Under the pieces are notes generated by a model that was not told the DNA's origin, did no database searches, and saw only the letters and a program-made list of their open reading frames with translations. DNA of 38,854 nt from Peribacillus sp. Bi96 (GTDB lineage Bacteria; Bacillota; Bacilli; Bacillales; DSM-1321): positions 1 through 38,854 of the forward strand of contig NZ_CAKKLV010000033.1 of assembly GCF_918698115.1 (NCBI RefSeq). Reading direction: 5' to 3'. Position numbers and translations under genes: made by a program. The stretch's first letter is position 1. Every line of letters begins with the position of its first letter. Shown one piece after another: positions 7,011-14,642 of the stretch.

Positions 7011-8891
7011 TTACTGTTTTTTTCGACGATACTTAGCGATGTTGTTTCTTACACTTTCTCCTGTATTTTGACCAATTTGATAGGTCCGTTTAACCGTTTT
7101 TACTGATTGACTGTTTTGCACATTATCAGCAATTAGGCTTCCAACATGACGAGTTTCTCGGTCAGTTCCTTTTTCTTGTAGTGGTGTTTCCTTATTAGGC
7201 TCTGCTTGCATTTCAGATGAAACCGAAGGAAAATTTGATTGTGAAAAGGAAGGTGATGATGGACTGGGACTGTCATAGTCACTTGATATTTTCTCGTTTT
7301 TTTGTACATCGCCATTGTTCATTTGGCTTGGTGATTCAGATGAGATGAAGTGTGGACTGTTTACAGCTGCACTCCGTTTTCCATTACTGGAGACACCATT
7401 TAGAGCCATTTGATCATGCAACCCTATTACTTTCCCTTTTCCTGTTTGTCCTTTTTCTTGTTGTTGTTGTGCCATTTCTTGTTCAATTGAGGAAGCTACT
7501 TCTTGCGTCCCAGTTTCAATTTCTCTGGGATCTTCCGAACCATTTGGACTTTGTTTTTCTTGATTTTGATCTTGTGCCTTTAAATCTACAGAATGACCAC
7601 TTTTAGAACCATTCGAAACCGGTTGTGTGGGAAGGTCAGTTCCTTTTGCTCTTAAGCCTTGTGCCATTCCAGCAACTCCTGCAATACCACTTACACCCTT
7701 CAATGCGGCTGATTTACCTTCACTTGATAATCCTTTCAGAGTATTTGCAGTTCCTTTTGTTGCTCCGGTTACGCCTTTTGCAACAGCATAACCACCGGCT
7801 ACGGCTCCCCAGCTAGATTTCAGTCCTCCATCAATTCCAAATAACCGTTCAACGATATTGGGACCGTCAATTACAGCAAGAGAGAAAGCAAATAAAGCAA
7901 TTAAATAGGCGACACCATCCAATTTATCGGTAATAAACTCTGTACCAATCAGATAAATCTTCATTGAAAGGAAAATCATAATTGTCACTAGAAAAGTATT
8001 TAGGATACTTTGAAGGATTTGCTTTGTCTTTTGCCCTGAATGAATATCAGCAGGGGCTATAATGATTGCTAATATATAATTGAATGTTAATTCAAAGAAC
8101 AGTTTTGCTAGTTTTATAGCGATTGTCAGCATCGTAAAAGCTGTTATACCTAAAGTGATTGCAATTGTCCAAAAGTTCCAGTCCCAACGGTAATATTTTT
8201 CTTTAAAGGTAGTAAAGAAACCATTATCTAATTTAACTTTCTTGGCATTACCAAGATCGTCATACTCCAAACGATGAGAGTAAACCTCACGCCCTGTATC
8301 TGTCATTTTTTTCCCTGCAAGTTCAAAATCTTTATCAATAGATTGTGTGATATTAATTTTGAAAATTCGATCTTTTGGAATTCGGTTTGGATGTTTAAGT
8401 TCAGTTGTATTCCAACCCGTTACGTCAAATTGAGCAAGGTCAGTCATATTTTCTTTAATAACTTTTTGACTAATTGAACCTTCTTCAACAACATCAAGAG
8501 CATCAATAGCTTTATCTGTGAATTGATTTGCCTTATCCATACCTTCTTGTATCAAAGCGAAAAAAAACATTATCATAAACACATTCACTATAATGGCTTC
8601 ACGATCCAACTTTTTTTGAAAAATGAGCTGATATCCTGTGTAGAGAAGCGAAAACCCCATCAATATCACAGAAAGGGGAATAAGAAATTCTACAAAAGTG
8701 GTAATTTCAACACTGTCGTAAAACATTTTTAATCCCAGGATTGAATCCGTTATGTTCGATAGGGAATCAACAAGCCATGCAAGCCCCTTAATAATGACCC
8801 ATCCTATCCAACGGAGCATATAACTGATCGGATTGGTTACTTCGAGAAAATCAGAGAATTTATCAAGTATCTTTGCTACTTCTTCATCCAT
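7011..8891 (-). CDS. VirB6/TrbL-like conjugation membrane protein (pLS20_p028 type)
   Basis: A 626-residue polytopic protein resembling the pLS20_p028-type conjugal transfer membrane proteins. It is the VirB6/TrbL-like channel component of Gram-positive type IV secretion systems. Hydrophobic segments lie at about residues 67-92, 97-118, 243-290 (two), 305-325 and 333-350. Around residue 350 the motif AVIDGPNIVERLFGIDGGL precedes a glycine-rich stretch and a long Q/S/P-rich cytoplasmic tail (about 385-600). A soluble loop of about 120 residues lies between segments 2 and 3. The lipoprotein gene is 19 bases upstream on the same strand. No ATPase, relaxase or coupling protein is in the window, so the transfer system is incomplete here. 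Confidence 0.85.
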   Translation of the reverse strand: MDEEVAKILDKFSDFLEVTNPISYMLRWIGWVIIKGLAWLVDSLSNITDSILGLKMFYDSVEITTFVEFLIPLSVILMGFSLLYTGYQLIFQKKLDREAIIVNVFMIMFFFALIQEGMDKANQFTDKAIDALDVVEEGSISQKVIKENMTDLAQFDVTGWNTTELKHPNRIPKDRIFKINITQSIDKDFELAGKKMTDTGREVYSHRLEYDDLGNAKKVKLDNGFFTTFKEKYYRWDWNFWTIAITLGITAFTMLTIAIKLAKLFFELTFNYILAIIIAPADIHSGQKTKQILQSILNTFLVTIMIFLSMKIYLIGTEFITDKLDGVAYLIALFAFSLAVIDGPNIVERLFGIDGGLKSSWGAVAGGYAVAKGVTGATKGTANTLKGLSSEGKSAALKGVSGIAGVAGMAQGLRAKGTDLPTQPVSNGSKSGHSVDLKAQDQNQEKQSPNGSEDPREIETGTQEVASSIEQEMAQQQQEKGQTGKGKVIGLHDQMALNGVSSNGKRSAAVNSPHFISSESPSQMNNGDVQKNEKISSDYDSPSPSSPSFSQSNFPSVSSEMQAEPNKETPLQEKGTDRETRHVGSLIADNVQNSQSVKTVKRTYQIGQNTGESVRNNIAKYRRKKQ

Positions 8892-8910
8892 GCAATCTCC
8901 CCCTAGTTAC

Positions 8911-9333
8911 CTATTTCAAATATTCCTGCTGCACACTTTGAACAAATGTTGCTACTTCCAAATAAATATCATCTTCTGAGAGATCGATAAAATCTAGTTT
9001 CTTTTTTACTTCACCATCTTGATAAAAAGCAAATGTTAACGAATTTTGTTTTAGGCCAAGTTTTGAAGTATCTTCCTTAGCATAATAAATATTTAAATCA
9101 ATGTTTTTTGCTTTAGCTACACGTTCAATTTCCTTAATTTTAAAATCTTCTTCTTCTTTTCTACTCTCAAATGGTGACCTTACATATAAAAAGCCTGTTT
9201 TAAACTTCTTAGCTTCCTCTAGACTCAATTCAGTTGTTTTACCATTTCCTTTTACACCATCACTCCCACAAGCTGAAGCATTCAATACAAGGAATAAAAC
9301 AAGACACCCATTAAGAATCTTTTGAAAGTTCAT
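8911..9333 (-). CDS. Small lipoprotein of the conjugation module
   Basis: A 140-residue protein with a lipoprotein signal: basic start, hydrophobic core (CLVLFLVLNASAC) and a lipobox-like ASA-Cys at residue 22. The mature part could be a small thioredoxin-like fold: a strand FLYVRSPFESR with a helix, IDLNIYYAKED, then SLTFAFYQDGEVKKKL. The CxxC redox pair is absent, so an oxidoreductase role is unlikely. It is co-oriented and nearly contiguous with the VirB6-like gene. GAGGAG precedes the ATG. Probably a surface or assembly factor of the transfer apparatus, by context only. Confidence 0.7.
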   Translation of the reverse strand: MNFQKILNGCLVLFLVLNASACGSDGVKGNGKTTELSLEEAKKFKTGFLYVRSPFESRKEEEDFKIKEIERVAKAKNIDLNIYYAKEDTSKLGLKQNSLTFAFYQDGEVKKKLDFIDLSEDDIYLEVATFVQSVQQEYLK

Positions 9334-9355
9334 TTATAAAATCTCCTCTCAATTT

Positions 9356-9535
9356 TTATAATAAAATTGCACCTTTCACAGTTTTGCAGGGAGATTTATA
9401 GACATAGAAAATCATATCTTCTGTTCCTTCTAAAATGAAAGCCTCAGTTAAAATGCCATCTTTTTCTTCAAACTCATTTATATGTTTCTTTAATAATGCA
9501 GTTTGAATTCGATTTAAGGATTTTTTCATTTTCAT
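9356..9535 (-). CDS. Unknown 59-residue protein, first gene of the minus-strand run
   Basis: MKMKKSLNRIQTALLKKHIN, then an acidic middle, ends in CKTVKGAILL. The gene has AAGGAG nine bases before the ATG and ends 22 bases before the lipoprotein start, so it is probably the leading gene of the same operon. Family unknown. Confidence 0.6.
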   Translation of the reverse strand: MKMKKSLNRIQTALLKKHINEFEEKDGILTEAFILEGTEDMIFYVYKSPCKTVKGAILL

Positions 9536-9639
9536 GATAATTTTTTCTCCTTCCGGTAAATATAGGATTAGGTTTATGCTTCCTCTTGTAATAGGGGGGG
9601 CTTTTTCAGGTTCTTCATATCAGTTATAATATAATTGAA

Positions 9640-9664
9640 AATGCTCACCTATTTGCTCACCTGA
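9640..9664. repeat. Direct repeat TGCTCACCTATTTGCTCACC
   Basis: GCTCACC is repeated 12 bases apart. A similar arrangement, GCTAACTTTTTGCTAAC, occurs next to each integrase end (about 9837, 18291 and 29859). Such short tandem direct repeats beside an integrase are candidate arm-type recombinase sites. Otherwise 9536-9764 holds no gene that I can see. Confidence 0.35.
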
Positions 9665-9764
9665 CATTGAAATATCATGACACTAAGTGAAGTTATTTTA
9701 GGTGGCTTTGACCAAATGTGTTGATATTATTACTTTATTACTGGCTATTAAATTATGAATTGAA

Positions 9765-9885
9765 TGGGCGGCATGATGTAATCATCGCCTAGAACCCTTG
9801 GTATATAGGGGTTTGTAAGGTGGAGATTAGTGAAATGCTAACTTTTTGCTAACTTTCAGTTTTTAAACAACTTTACTTCAACCAA
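9765..9885. repeat. Integrase-adjacent conserved region, copy 1 (candidate att)
   Basis: From ATGGGCGGCATGATGTAATC to the integrase stop this sequence is shared almost base for base with 18220-18340 and, more divergently, with 29787-29905. It contains a GGCG..ATGAT-GTA-ATCAT.GCC palindrome, an AACCCTTGG..AGGGGTTT hairpin and the GCTAACTTTTTGCTAAC repeat. The left border of similarity at about 9765 is where the flanks of the three copies diverge, as expected for an attachment junction. Confidence 0.55.
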
Positions 9886-10557
9886 TTAGAGGAGACCTTT
9901 CGTAAGTTCACTGAACTTATGGGAGGTCTTTTCTTCGATATTTTTTGTCATATGAGCGTAAATGTTCATCGTCGTGTTTATATCTGAATGCCCTAATCTT
10001 TCTTGAATCTCTTTTACGCCTGCCCCAGCTTCAATGAGAAGGGATGTATGAGTATGTCTAAAGCTGTGGGGGGTAATATGCTTGTCTACATCCAAATGCC
10101 TAATTAAACGCTGTAAACGCAATACCATTTGCTTCATAACCCTTGGATGCCCGATGTTTTCAGCAAAAATGAAATCTTGATCCGCATATACCAACCGTTG
10201 TTTCATTTTCAATTCCATCTGCTCACGCTTGTGTGTTTTGAATAAGGCGACAAGTCCATCGTCAATTATGATTGTGCGAATTGACTTTTTTGTTTTTGGA
10301 GTTAGGAGTTGATAACCTGTACTTTTGTTATTCAGATTATAGTATGTTTTGGTAATTCTTATAGTTTTCTTAGTAAGGTCCAGGTCTGTCCATTTTAATG
10401 CTAACATTTCGCCTAAGCGCATACCGGTATATGCCAAAGTAGCAAAACATAGATAGTATAGATTTAATCCTTGTTCTTTTGTGATACGTAGAAAGGTTTT
10501 CAGTTCATTTAACTCAAGAAACTTCACTAAAGGCGATATCGAGCAATTAAAAAACAA
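9886..10557 (-). pseudogene. Tyrosine recombinase (integrase), N-terminally truncated, copy 1
   Basis: The catalytic domain is intact. The first Arg is in YTGMRLGEMLALKW, the H-x-x-R box in ITPHSFRHTHTSLL, the next His in ERLGHSDINTTMNIYAH, and the nucleophile Tyr in the same MNIYAHM segment. Phage-type integrases of this group have about 380 residues; here homology begins only at KFLELNELKTF (about base 10524). The SAM-like and arm-binding N-terminal domains are missing, and the first dozen codons come from unrelated DNA. Without the core-binding domain it is unlikely to recombine. Confidence 0.85.
9894..9934 (+). terminator. Palindromic integrase 3' end acting as plus-strand terminator, copy 1
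   Basis: GACCTTTCGTAAGTTCA / TGAACTTATGGGAGGTC, followed on the plus strand by TTTTCTT. It is a near-perfect 17-base inverted repeat lying inside the last codons of the integrase (ELTKGLL). Confidence 0.55.
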
Positions 10558-10666
10558 TCCAAATACAATGTACAGAGCTATAACTCTTTCTGCAAAATAC
10601 GATGAATTGATTAAGAAATTAGAGTATTTACAAGAAGAAGTTAAAGAAGTAAATTCTCAGGAATAA
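10526..10666 (+). pseudogene. C-terminal fragment of an unknown protein fused to the integrase break
   Basis: On the plus strand, from the point where integrase homology stops, an open frame reads NFTKGDIEQLKNNPNTMYRA and ends in a helical EYLQEEVKEVNSQE. The FTKxDIEQLxxNPN start recalls N-terminal HTH segments of some IS3-type OrfA proteins, but the rest does not clearly match. It has no start of its own and probably was truncated in the event that removed the integrase N-terminus. Confidence 0.4.
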
Positions 10667-10772
10667 CCCTTCCACTTTTTTCTTATAGTAATGCTTTTTA
10701 GATTTTTTGTGTCAACATCTTGGATAGAAAAGAAGACTTGACTAAAATCATCAATAAAAGGGAGTTGTTCGT

Positions 10773-10925
10773 ATGAAATATAGTCATTATCAAGAAAAGT
10801 CGATTAGTAAAAAATACGGTTCAATTGTACATAGACTTTTGAAAGATAAACATATGGAAATGCAAACCGAATTACATTCTGCACAAAATAAAAAATACGT
10901 CATACATGTGGAAGAAATATTTTGA
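10773..10925 (+). CDS. Unknown 50-residue protein
   Basis: Begins MKYSHYQEKSISKKYGSIVH and ends KKYVIHVEEIF; basic, soluble. AAGGGAG is 7 bases before ATG 10773. It overlaps the next tiny gene by four bases (TTGA), which suggests translational coupling. No family recognised. Confidence 0.5.
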   Translation: MKYSHYQEKSISKKYGSIVHRLLKDKHMEMQTELHSAQNKKYVIHVEEIF

Positions 10926-11032
10926 TACCTTTAGATGAACGATTTTTTATACTTAAAGTAGTTCTTATTGTAATTGCTGTATTGGTTGCCATTCCTGCCA
11001 AATGGATTCGTAAATGGTTCTGGAAGGACTAA
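10922..11032 (+). CDS. Unknown 36-residue single-helix membrane peptide
   Basis: Starts at TTG 10922 inside the stop of the preceding gene. A hydrophobic helix (FFILKVVLIVIAVLVAIPA) is followed by a strongly basic aromatic tail, KWIRKWFWKD. Short hydrophobic helix plus W/K-rich tail is the shape of many small membrane toxins or holin-like peptides. With the co-translated basic partner upstream a toxin-antitoxin pair is conceivable, but nothing proves it. Confidence 0.4.
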   Translation: MIPLDERFFILKVVLIVIAVLVAIPAKWIRKWFWKD

Positions 11033-11506
11033 AAATTTTTCGCATCAGTTTATTGCATATAACATATGACATGTTTTAAAGATTGTTGTCGAACGTAGTG
11101 AAGACAATGGCGAAGCCATAGGTAATGTAATTCATAGTTAAATAAACATAAGTCTGCCCTGGTAGGTCAGATGCGGTTTATATGCAATTGCGTAATAAGT
11201 AGTTGAAAATTCAAAATTAAAAATGCTGCAAGATAAAAATTTTTTTCTCCATTTGTAGATTTAAAATAAAGTTTGAATTTTATATCAACGTCAGATTATT
11301 TATAAGAAGATTAATTAAAAATCCTGATTATTCTCAAGGAGTTATTTTATTTTAGAAAAATACCTTGCCACATTTCACTATATCATACACAAAATATTTC
11401 AGTTATAAGCACGAATAAAAATGGTTATTGTTTCAAGCGTGTTATATTAGTTAATCTGTCTTAAAAAATCACATTTCACTAACATTTATTTTGAATTTCC
11501 GATTTT
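11033..11506. other. Non-coding stretch with small hairpins only
   Basis: No convincing gene on either strand. I note an ATTGT..ACAAT imperfect stem at about 11081-11107 and ATGGC-GAA-GCCAT at 11108-11120. The rest is AT-rich. Confidence 0.4.
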
Positions 11507-11552
11507 GAGGATGTTTCCGAAAGTCTGATGGACTTTTTTGTGAAGCATCCTC
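11507..11552. terminator. Long hairpin GAGGATG..AAAGTC-TGATG-GACTTT..CATCCTC
   Basis: Three stacked stems: GAGGATG/CATCCTC, TTC/GAA and AAAGTC/GACTTT. It lies immediately upstream of the recombinase remnant. It may be a terminator or a small mobile hairpin; the tail TTTCATT is weak. Confidence 0.4.
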
Positions 11553-11553
11553 T

Positions 11554-11684
11554 TTCATTGATATACGAGAAGAACATAAGCGTTTGTTACATCTACTTAT
11601 TCGTCAATTACTATTGGTGAAGATCGTAAAATTGAAAGCAAACAATTAAAATTAAATAATGAGGTAATCCAAGAACTACAATAA
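11554..11684 (+). pseudogene. Decayed C-terminal end of a serine recombinase
   Basis: Frame 1 gives FIDIREEHKRLLHLLIRQ. A one-base frame change near 11606 then gives ITIGEDRKIESKQLKLNNEV, continuing IQELQ and stop. This joined sequence matches the C-terminal tail pattern of large serine recombinases (LLhxLIxxITIxxxRxIxxxxIKLN). Only about 42 codons remain; the catalytic domain is gone. Confidence 0.55.
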
Positions 11685-11727
11685 GGAGTAAGAGATTTGT
11701 CTATGGATGAGTCTGCTGCTCCTTTTT
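11684..11727 (+). terminator. Possible terminator after the recombinase remnant
   Basis: AGGAG / CTCCT stem with a large loop that contains AGA..TCT, followed by TTTTTC. Confidence 0.35.
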
Positions 11728-11797
11728 CTATTTATTAGGAATTTTAAAACCAATTTTTGTTATATTGGAAGTAGGATAATAATAAGGGGATGAACGT

Positions 11798-12709
11798 ATG
11801 GCAGTACCAGGATATCAAGACTTTATGTACCCGTTTTTGAAGCAGTTGGAAAATAGGCAAGAGTATCGATTACAAGATTTATATACGATTCTAGCAAGGT
11901 ACTTCAATTTAAGTGAAGAAGATATTGCTGAGACTCTTCCTAGCGGCAAACAAACCTTATTGGTTAACCGGGTAGGTTGGGCGAGGACATATCTAAATAA
12001 AGCAGGATTGATAAATGTTGTAAGAAGAGCTGTTTTTCAAATAACAGATGAAGGGTTAAGAGTATTTAATGATTCGAGTATAACTAAGATCGATCGAAAA
12101 TTTTTAACTAAATATGTAAGTTTTAATGAATTTATTAATAAAATGTCTAAAGAAAAAACTGGTTCAGATATTGAAGGTACAGAAGAGAAGACACCTTTAG
12201 AACTAATGGGTGAGAACTTTAATATATTAAAGAGTGAAACTCAAGATTTACTTTTAGAAAAAATACTTAGTTGTTCACCAGGCTTTTTCGAGAGATTGAT
12301 TGTTGAATTGATGGTATCTATGGGCTATGGAGGGTCTGTGAAAGATGCGGGAAGAGCTATTGGGAAATCTGGGGATGAAGGTATAGACGGTATTATAAAG
12401 GAAGATGTTTTAGGGCTAGATATGATATATCTACAAGCTAAGAGATGGAAGAAAGAATCTACTGTATCTAGACCAGATATTCAAACCTTTGTAGGTAGCC
12501 TTATAGGTAAACAAGCATCAAAAGGTATTTTTATTACTACTGCCAAGTTTTCACAAGGTGCAATTGAATATGCTAGTTCTATTGATAAGCGAGTAATACT
12601 GATTGATGGCCAACAGCTAACTGATTTAATGTTTAAATATAATGTTGGGGTTAGTGATGAAGAAGTTTTTGTTACAAAAAAAATTGATTTGGATTTCTTT
12701 GAAGAATAA
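11798..12709 (+). CDS. mrr: Mrr-type restriction endonuclease (type IV)
   Basis: A 303-residue protein with the Mrr layout. An N-terminal winged-helix domain (about residues 5-100: QDFMYPFLKQLENRQEYRLQ; LINVVRRAVFQITDEG) recognises DNA. A linker follows, then a C-terminal PD-(D/E)xK nuclease domain: FFERLIVELMVSMGYGG (163-179), GKSGDEGIDGII with D197, and YLQAKRW with the Q213-x-K215 catalytic pair. Mrr enzymes cleave foreign DNA carrying methylated bases. Length and active site look complete. The ribosome site AAGGGG precedes ATG 11798. It sits between a recombinase remnant and a reverse-transcriptase remnant, a small decayed defence spot. Confidence 0.93.
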   Translation: MAVPGYQDFMYPFLKQLENRQEYRLQDLYTILARYFNLSEEDIAETLPSGKQTLLVNRVGWARTYLNKAGLINVVRRAVFQITDEGLRVFNDSSITKIDRKFLTKYVSFNEFINKMSKEKTGSDIEGTEEKTPLELMGENFNILKSETQDLLLEKILSCSPGFFERLIVELMVSMGYGGSVKDAGRAIGKSGDEGIDGIIKEDVLGLDMIYLQAKRWKKESTVSRPDIQTFVGSLIGKQASKGIFITTAKFSQGAIEYASSIDKRVILIDGQQLTDLMFKYNVGVSDEEVFVTKKIDLDFFEE

Positions 12710-12799
12710 AAATCTCTACTTGATATATATACACTTTATGGAATCCCTAACAGTAAAGTAAATATAAAATGAGGCAGATAGTGTTATTAATGAAAAATC

Positions 12800-13036
12800 T
12801 TAGCGACTGATCAGTAGTGGAACTGATAGAGCTCTTCGGAGGTTTTCCGTTTTCGGTATTGAAAAATCTATTAGTTTACACCATTTATTTAAACCTTCCT
12901 TTGATAGTTTTGATTTTGTTAAATCAAGTACATCAATATTTTCACTTAAAGTAGTAGATTTAAATTCTCCTGGTATTTGACTTGCAAAATATCCTGTCGA
13001 TATTATTTTTTTTGCTATTCCTTTTTCAGCTGTCAT
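12800..13036 (-). pseudogene. N-terminal fragment of a defence-type reverse transcriptase
   Basis: The 78 codons read GIAKKIISTGYFASQIPGEF, then KLSKEGLNKWCKLIDFSIPK and TENLRRALSVP. The GYFxxQIPxxF beginning and the LRRxLSVP segment match the region just before the polymerase fingers in bacterial RNA-directed DNA polymerases of the unknown-group/DRT or Abi type. The frame then runs into LLISR and stops, so the catalytic YxDD part is absent. Convergent with mrr. The family assignment rests on this short N-terminal signature. Confidence 0.5.
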
Positions 13037-13132
13037 ATAGTCACATCCATAATTTTATTATAGCCAGAAAATTTCTTTTACTATTTCATCCCCTGAACTT
13101 TTTTACAATTAATAATATTTTGTTTTTCTCCC

Positions 13133-13184
13133 TGAACTGCCCCGTAAATGTTAGATTGGTGTCTAACATTTACGGGGCAGTTCA
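13133..13184. mobile_element. 52-base mini-element: two facing IS3-type ends with nothing between
   Basis: A perfect 23-base inverted repeat with loop TTGGTG. The outer bases are TGAACTGCCCCGTAAATG on the left and its complement ending CA on the right. The TG..CA ends and the inward TCTAAC core resemble IS3-family terminal repeats (compare TGTCTAAC at 101). The interior of an element appears deleted. No target duplication is evident (CCC left, AGT right). Confidence 0.55.
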
Positions 13185-13203
13185 AGTTTGTCTACAGTCT
13201 GTT

Positions 13204-13227
13204 TCTCTTGTTTTAAGAGAGTTTTTT
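13204..13227 (+). terminator. Hairpin TCTCTT / AAGAGA with T-run
   Basis: Six-base stem, five-base loop, then GTTTTTT, 20 bases beyond the mini-element. No gene directly upstream. Confidence 0.5.
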
Positions 13228-13600
13228 GCATAAGTGTTATTTAGCTAACCAGGAGCTTTGTTTAATGACGAACTGAAAAGAGTGATATGTTTGAATAAAA
13301 AACTTTTCACTTTATCTTTAATAGATTTGCCTTTACTTTCCCCTCTTTACGGTCAGCTGTTGAGGCTTTTTTCTAGTTGATAATGAAAATAAGAGCAGGT
13401 GAATTGGACAAATTAAGACCTGATTTACAAAATCTTAACATTGGATTAATGTGGGGTTTATATTGGGTTATTATGATTGAACCGTAATAAACAGTAATGA
13501 ACATTAATAAATCCACATTAAGATTGGATTTTTATTGAGAGCAGGTATCAAAGCTAGAAAGAGAATTTAATAGATAGAATAAGAAAAGGGGCTATATAGC

Positions 13601-14473
13601 ATGAGTTTCATCGCGATAGATTTAGACGGAACATTATTAAACGACCAGAATGAAATTAGTGAAGATAATATAAAGGCGATTCAATATGCCCAAGATAGAG
13701 GCTTTGAAGTAGTTATTTCAACAGGACGGGCATATTTTGATGTTCAAACAATTTGTGAAAAAGCCGGGATTTCCCCATTTGTAATCGGGACAAATGGTGC
13801 AACCACTCATTCCAAAAGCGGAAAGTGCATTTCTTCTATTACGATAACTAAAGATCGTGTCGAATCTATTCTCCAATGGTTAGATGAACAGAATTATTAT
13901 TACGAAGTGTTTACTGATAAAGCCATTTATACTCTTAAAAAGGGAAGAGAACATTTCCATAATGAGATTAAAAGGTTGAAAAGCGCCGATTTGAATACAG
14001 ATATGAAAGAATTAATTGAAGTAGCGGAAAGGCAATTTGACCAGTTTGGATATGTTTTAGTCGAAAACTATCATGATATTTTAAAACAGGAGGAAGAATT
14101 CTATAACATATTAGCATGTTCTTTTGATAAAAAGAAATTAGAGGAAGCATGGAACCAATTCAAACAGTTTGATGAGTTGATGGTTGTTTCATCTGCTGAT
14201 CACAACATTGAAATGACTAGTAAAAGAGCTTCAAAAGGAATGGCCCTTGAAAAATTGGCTTTTTTGATGAATGGCTCCTTAGATCAGGCTATGGCAATCG
14301 GGGACAGCAACAATGATTTATCCATGTTCGAGAAAGTTGGATACAGCGTAGCAATGGGAAATGCGAAAGATGTCATAAAAGCTGTTTGTACAACGACAAC
14401 CCTTAAAAATGATGAAAATGGGGTAGCTTATGCGATTTATCGATATTTGGAGAACTTCGTGGTTCAAAAATAA
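13601..14473 (+). CDS. Cof-type HAD-IIB phosphatase
   Basis: A 290-residue haloacid dehalogenase superfamily hydrolase of the Cof/IIB subfamily. Motif I is [10 protein letters not shown] (nucleophile D7, acid D9), motif II STGR (40-43), the motif III Lys lies in the region [12 protein letters not shown], and motif IV is GDSNND near residue 237. The alpha/beta cap domain lies between motifs II and III. These enzymes dephosphorylate sugar phosphates or nucleotides in the cytoplasm; the substrate is not predictable. AAAGGGG precedes ATG 13601. It is followed at 29 bases by an SMR-transporter fragment. Confidence 0.9.
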   Translation: MSFIAIDLDGTLLNDQNEISEDNIKAIQYAQDRGFEVVISTGRAYFDVQTICEKAGISPFVIGTNGATTHSKSGKCISSITITKDRVESILQWLDEQNYYYEVFTDKAIYTLKKGREHFHNEIKRLKSADLNTDMKELIEVAERQFDQFGYVLVENYHDILKQEEEFYNILACSFDKKKLEEAWNQFKQFDELMVVSSADHNIEMTSKRASKGMALEKLAFLMNGSLDQAMAIGDSNNDLSMFEKVGYSVAMGNAKDVIKAVCTTTTLKNDENGVAYAIYRYLENFVVQK

Positions 14474-14502
14474 GTGTCAATGCCGAAGGAGAGAGCGATA
14501 AA

Positions 14503-14598
14503 ATGGCATGGATATATAACATTATGGCAGGACTTTTGGAAATCGTCTGGGTGATCGGTCTTAAATATTCTCACGGATTCACCAATTTTGAGTTTTAA
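14503..14598 (+). pseudogene. Truncated SMR (small multidrug resistance) transporter
   Basis: [20 protein letters not shown], then KYSHGFT, is the first transmembrane helix of an SMR/SugE-like efflux protein, including the membrane-embedded Glu (E13) that binds cation. After GFTNFEF a stop ends the frame at 31 residues, against about 105 in the family, so three helices are lost. A good ribosome site (GGAGAG) remains, which indicates a once-functional gene. Confidence 0.75.
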
Positions 14599-14642
14599 CG
14601 AATACCGCTAATTACTTTCATATTTATGAGGGGGGATTGTTT

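Larger units (their letters stand above)
13037..13600. other. Non-coding stretch holding a mini-IS hairpin and repeats
   Basis: Apart from the 52-base inverted repeat (13133-13184) and a terminator (13204-13227), it contains an imperfect inverted repeat in which AATCTTAA..TTAATGTGG (13430-13453) faces CCACATTAAGATT (13513-13525). There is also a short open frame from ATG 13383 of 34 codons without a ribosome site. No gene supported. Confidence 0.45.

Noticed and set aside
7352..8732. Several 60-84 codon plus-strand frames
   Set aside because: All are antisense to the VirB6-like gene, with leucine/serine-rich composition typical of shadows.
12982..13233. 83-codon plus-strand frame
   Set aside because: Runs through AT-rich non-coding DNA and the mini-IS hairpin; no ribosome site.
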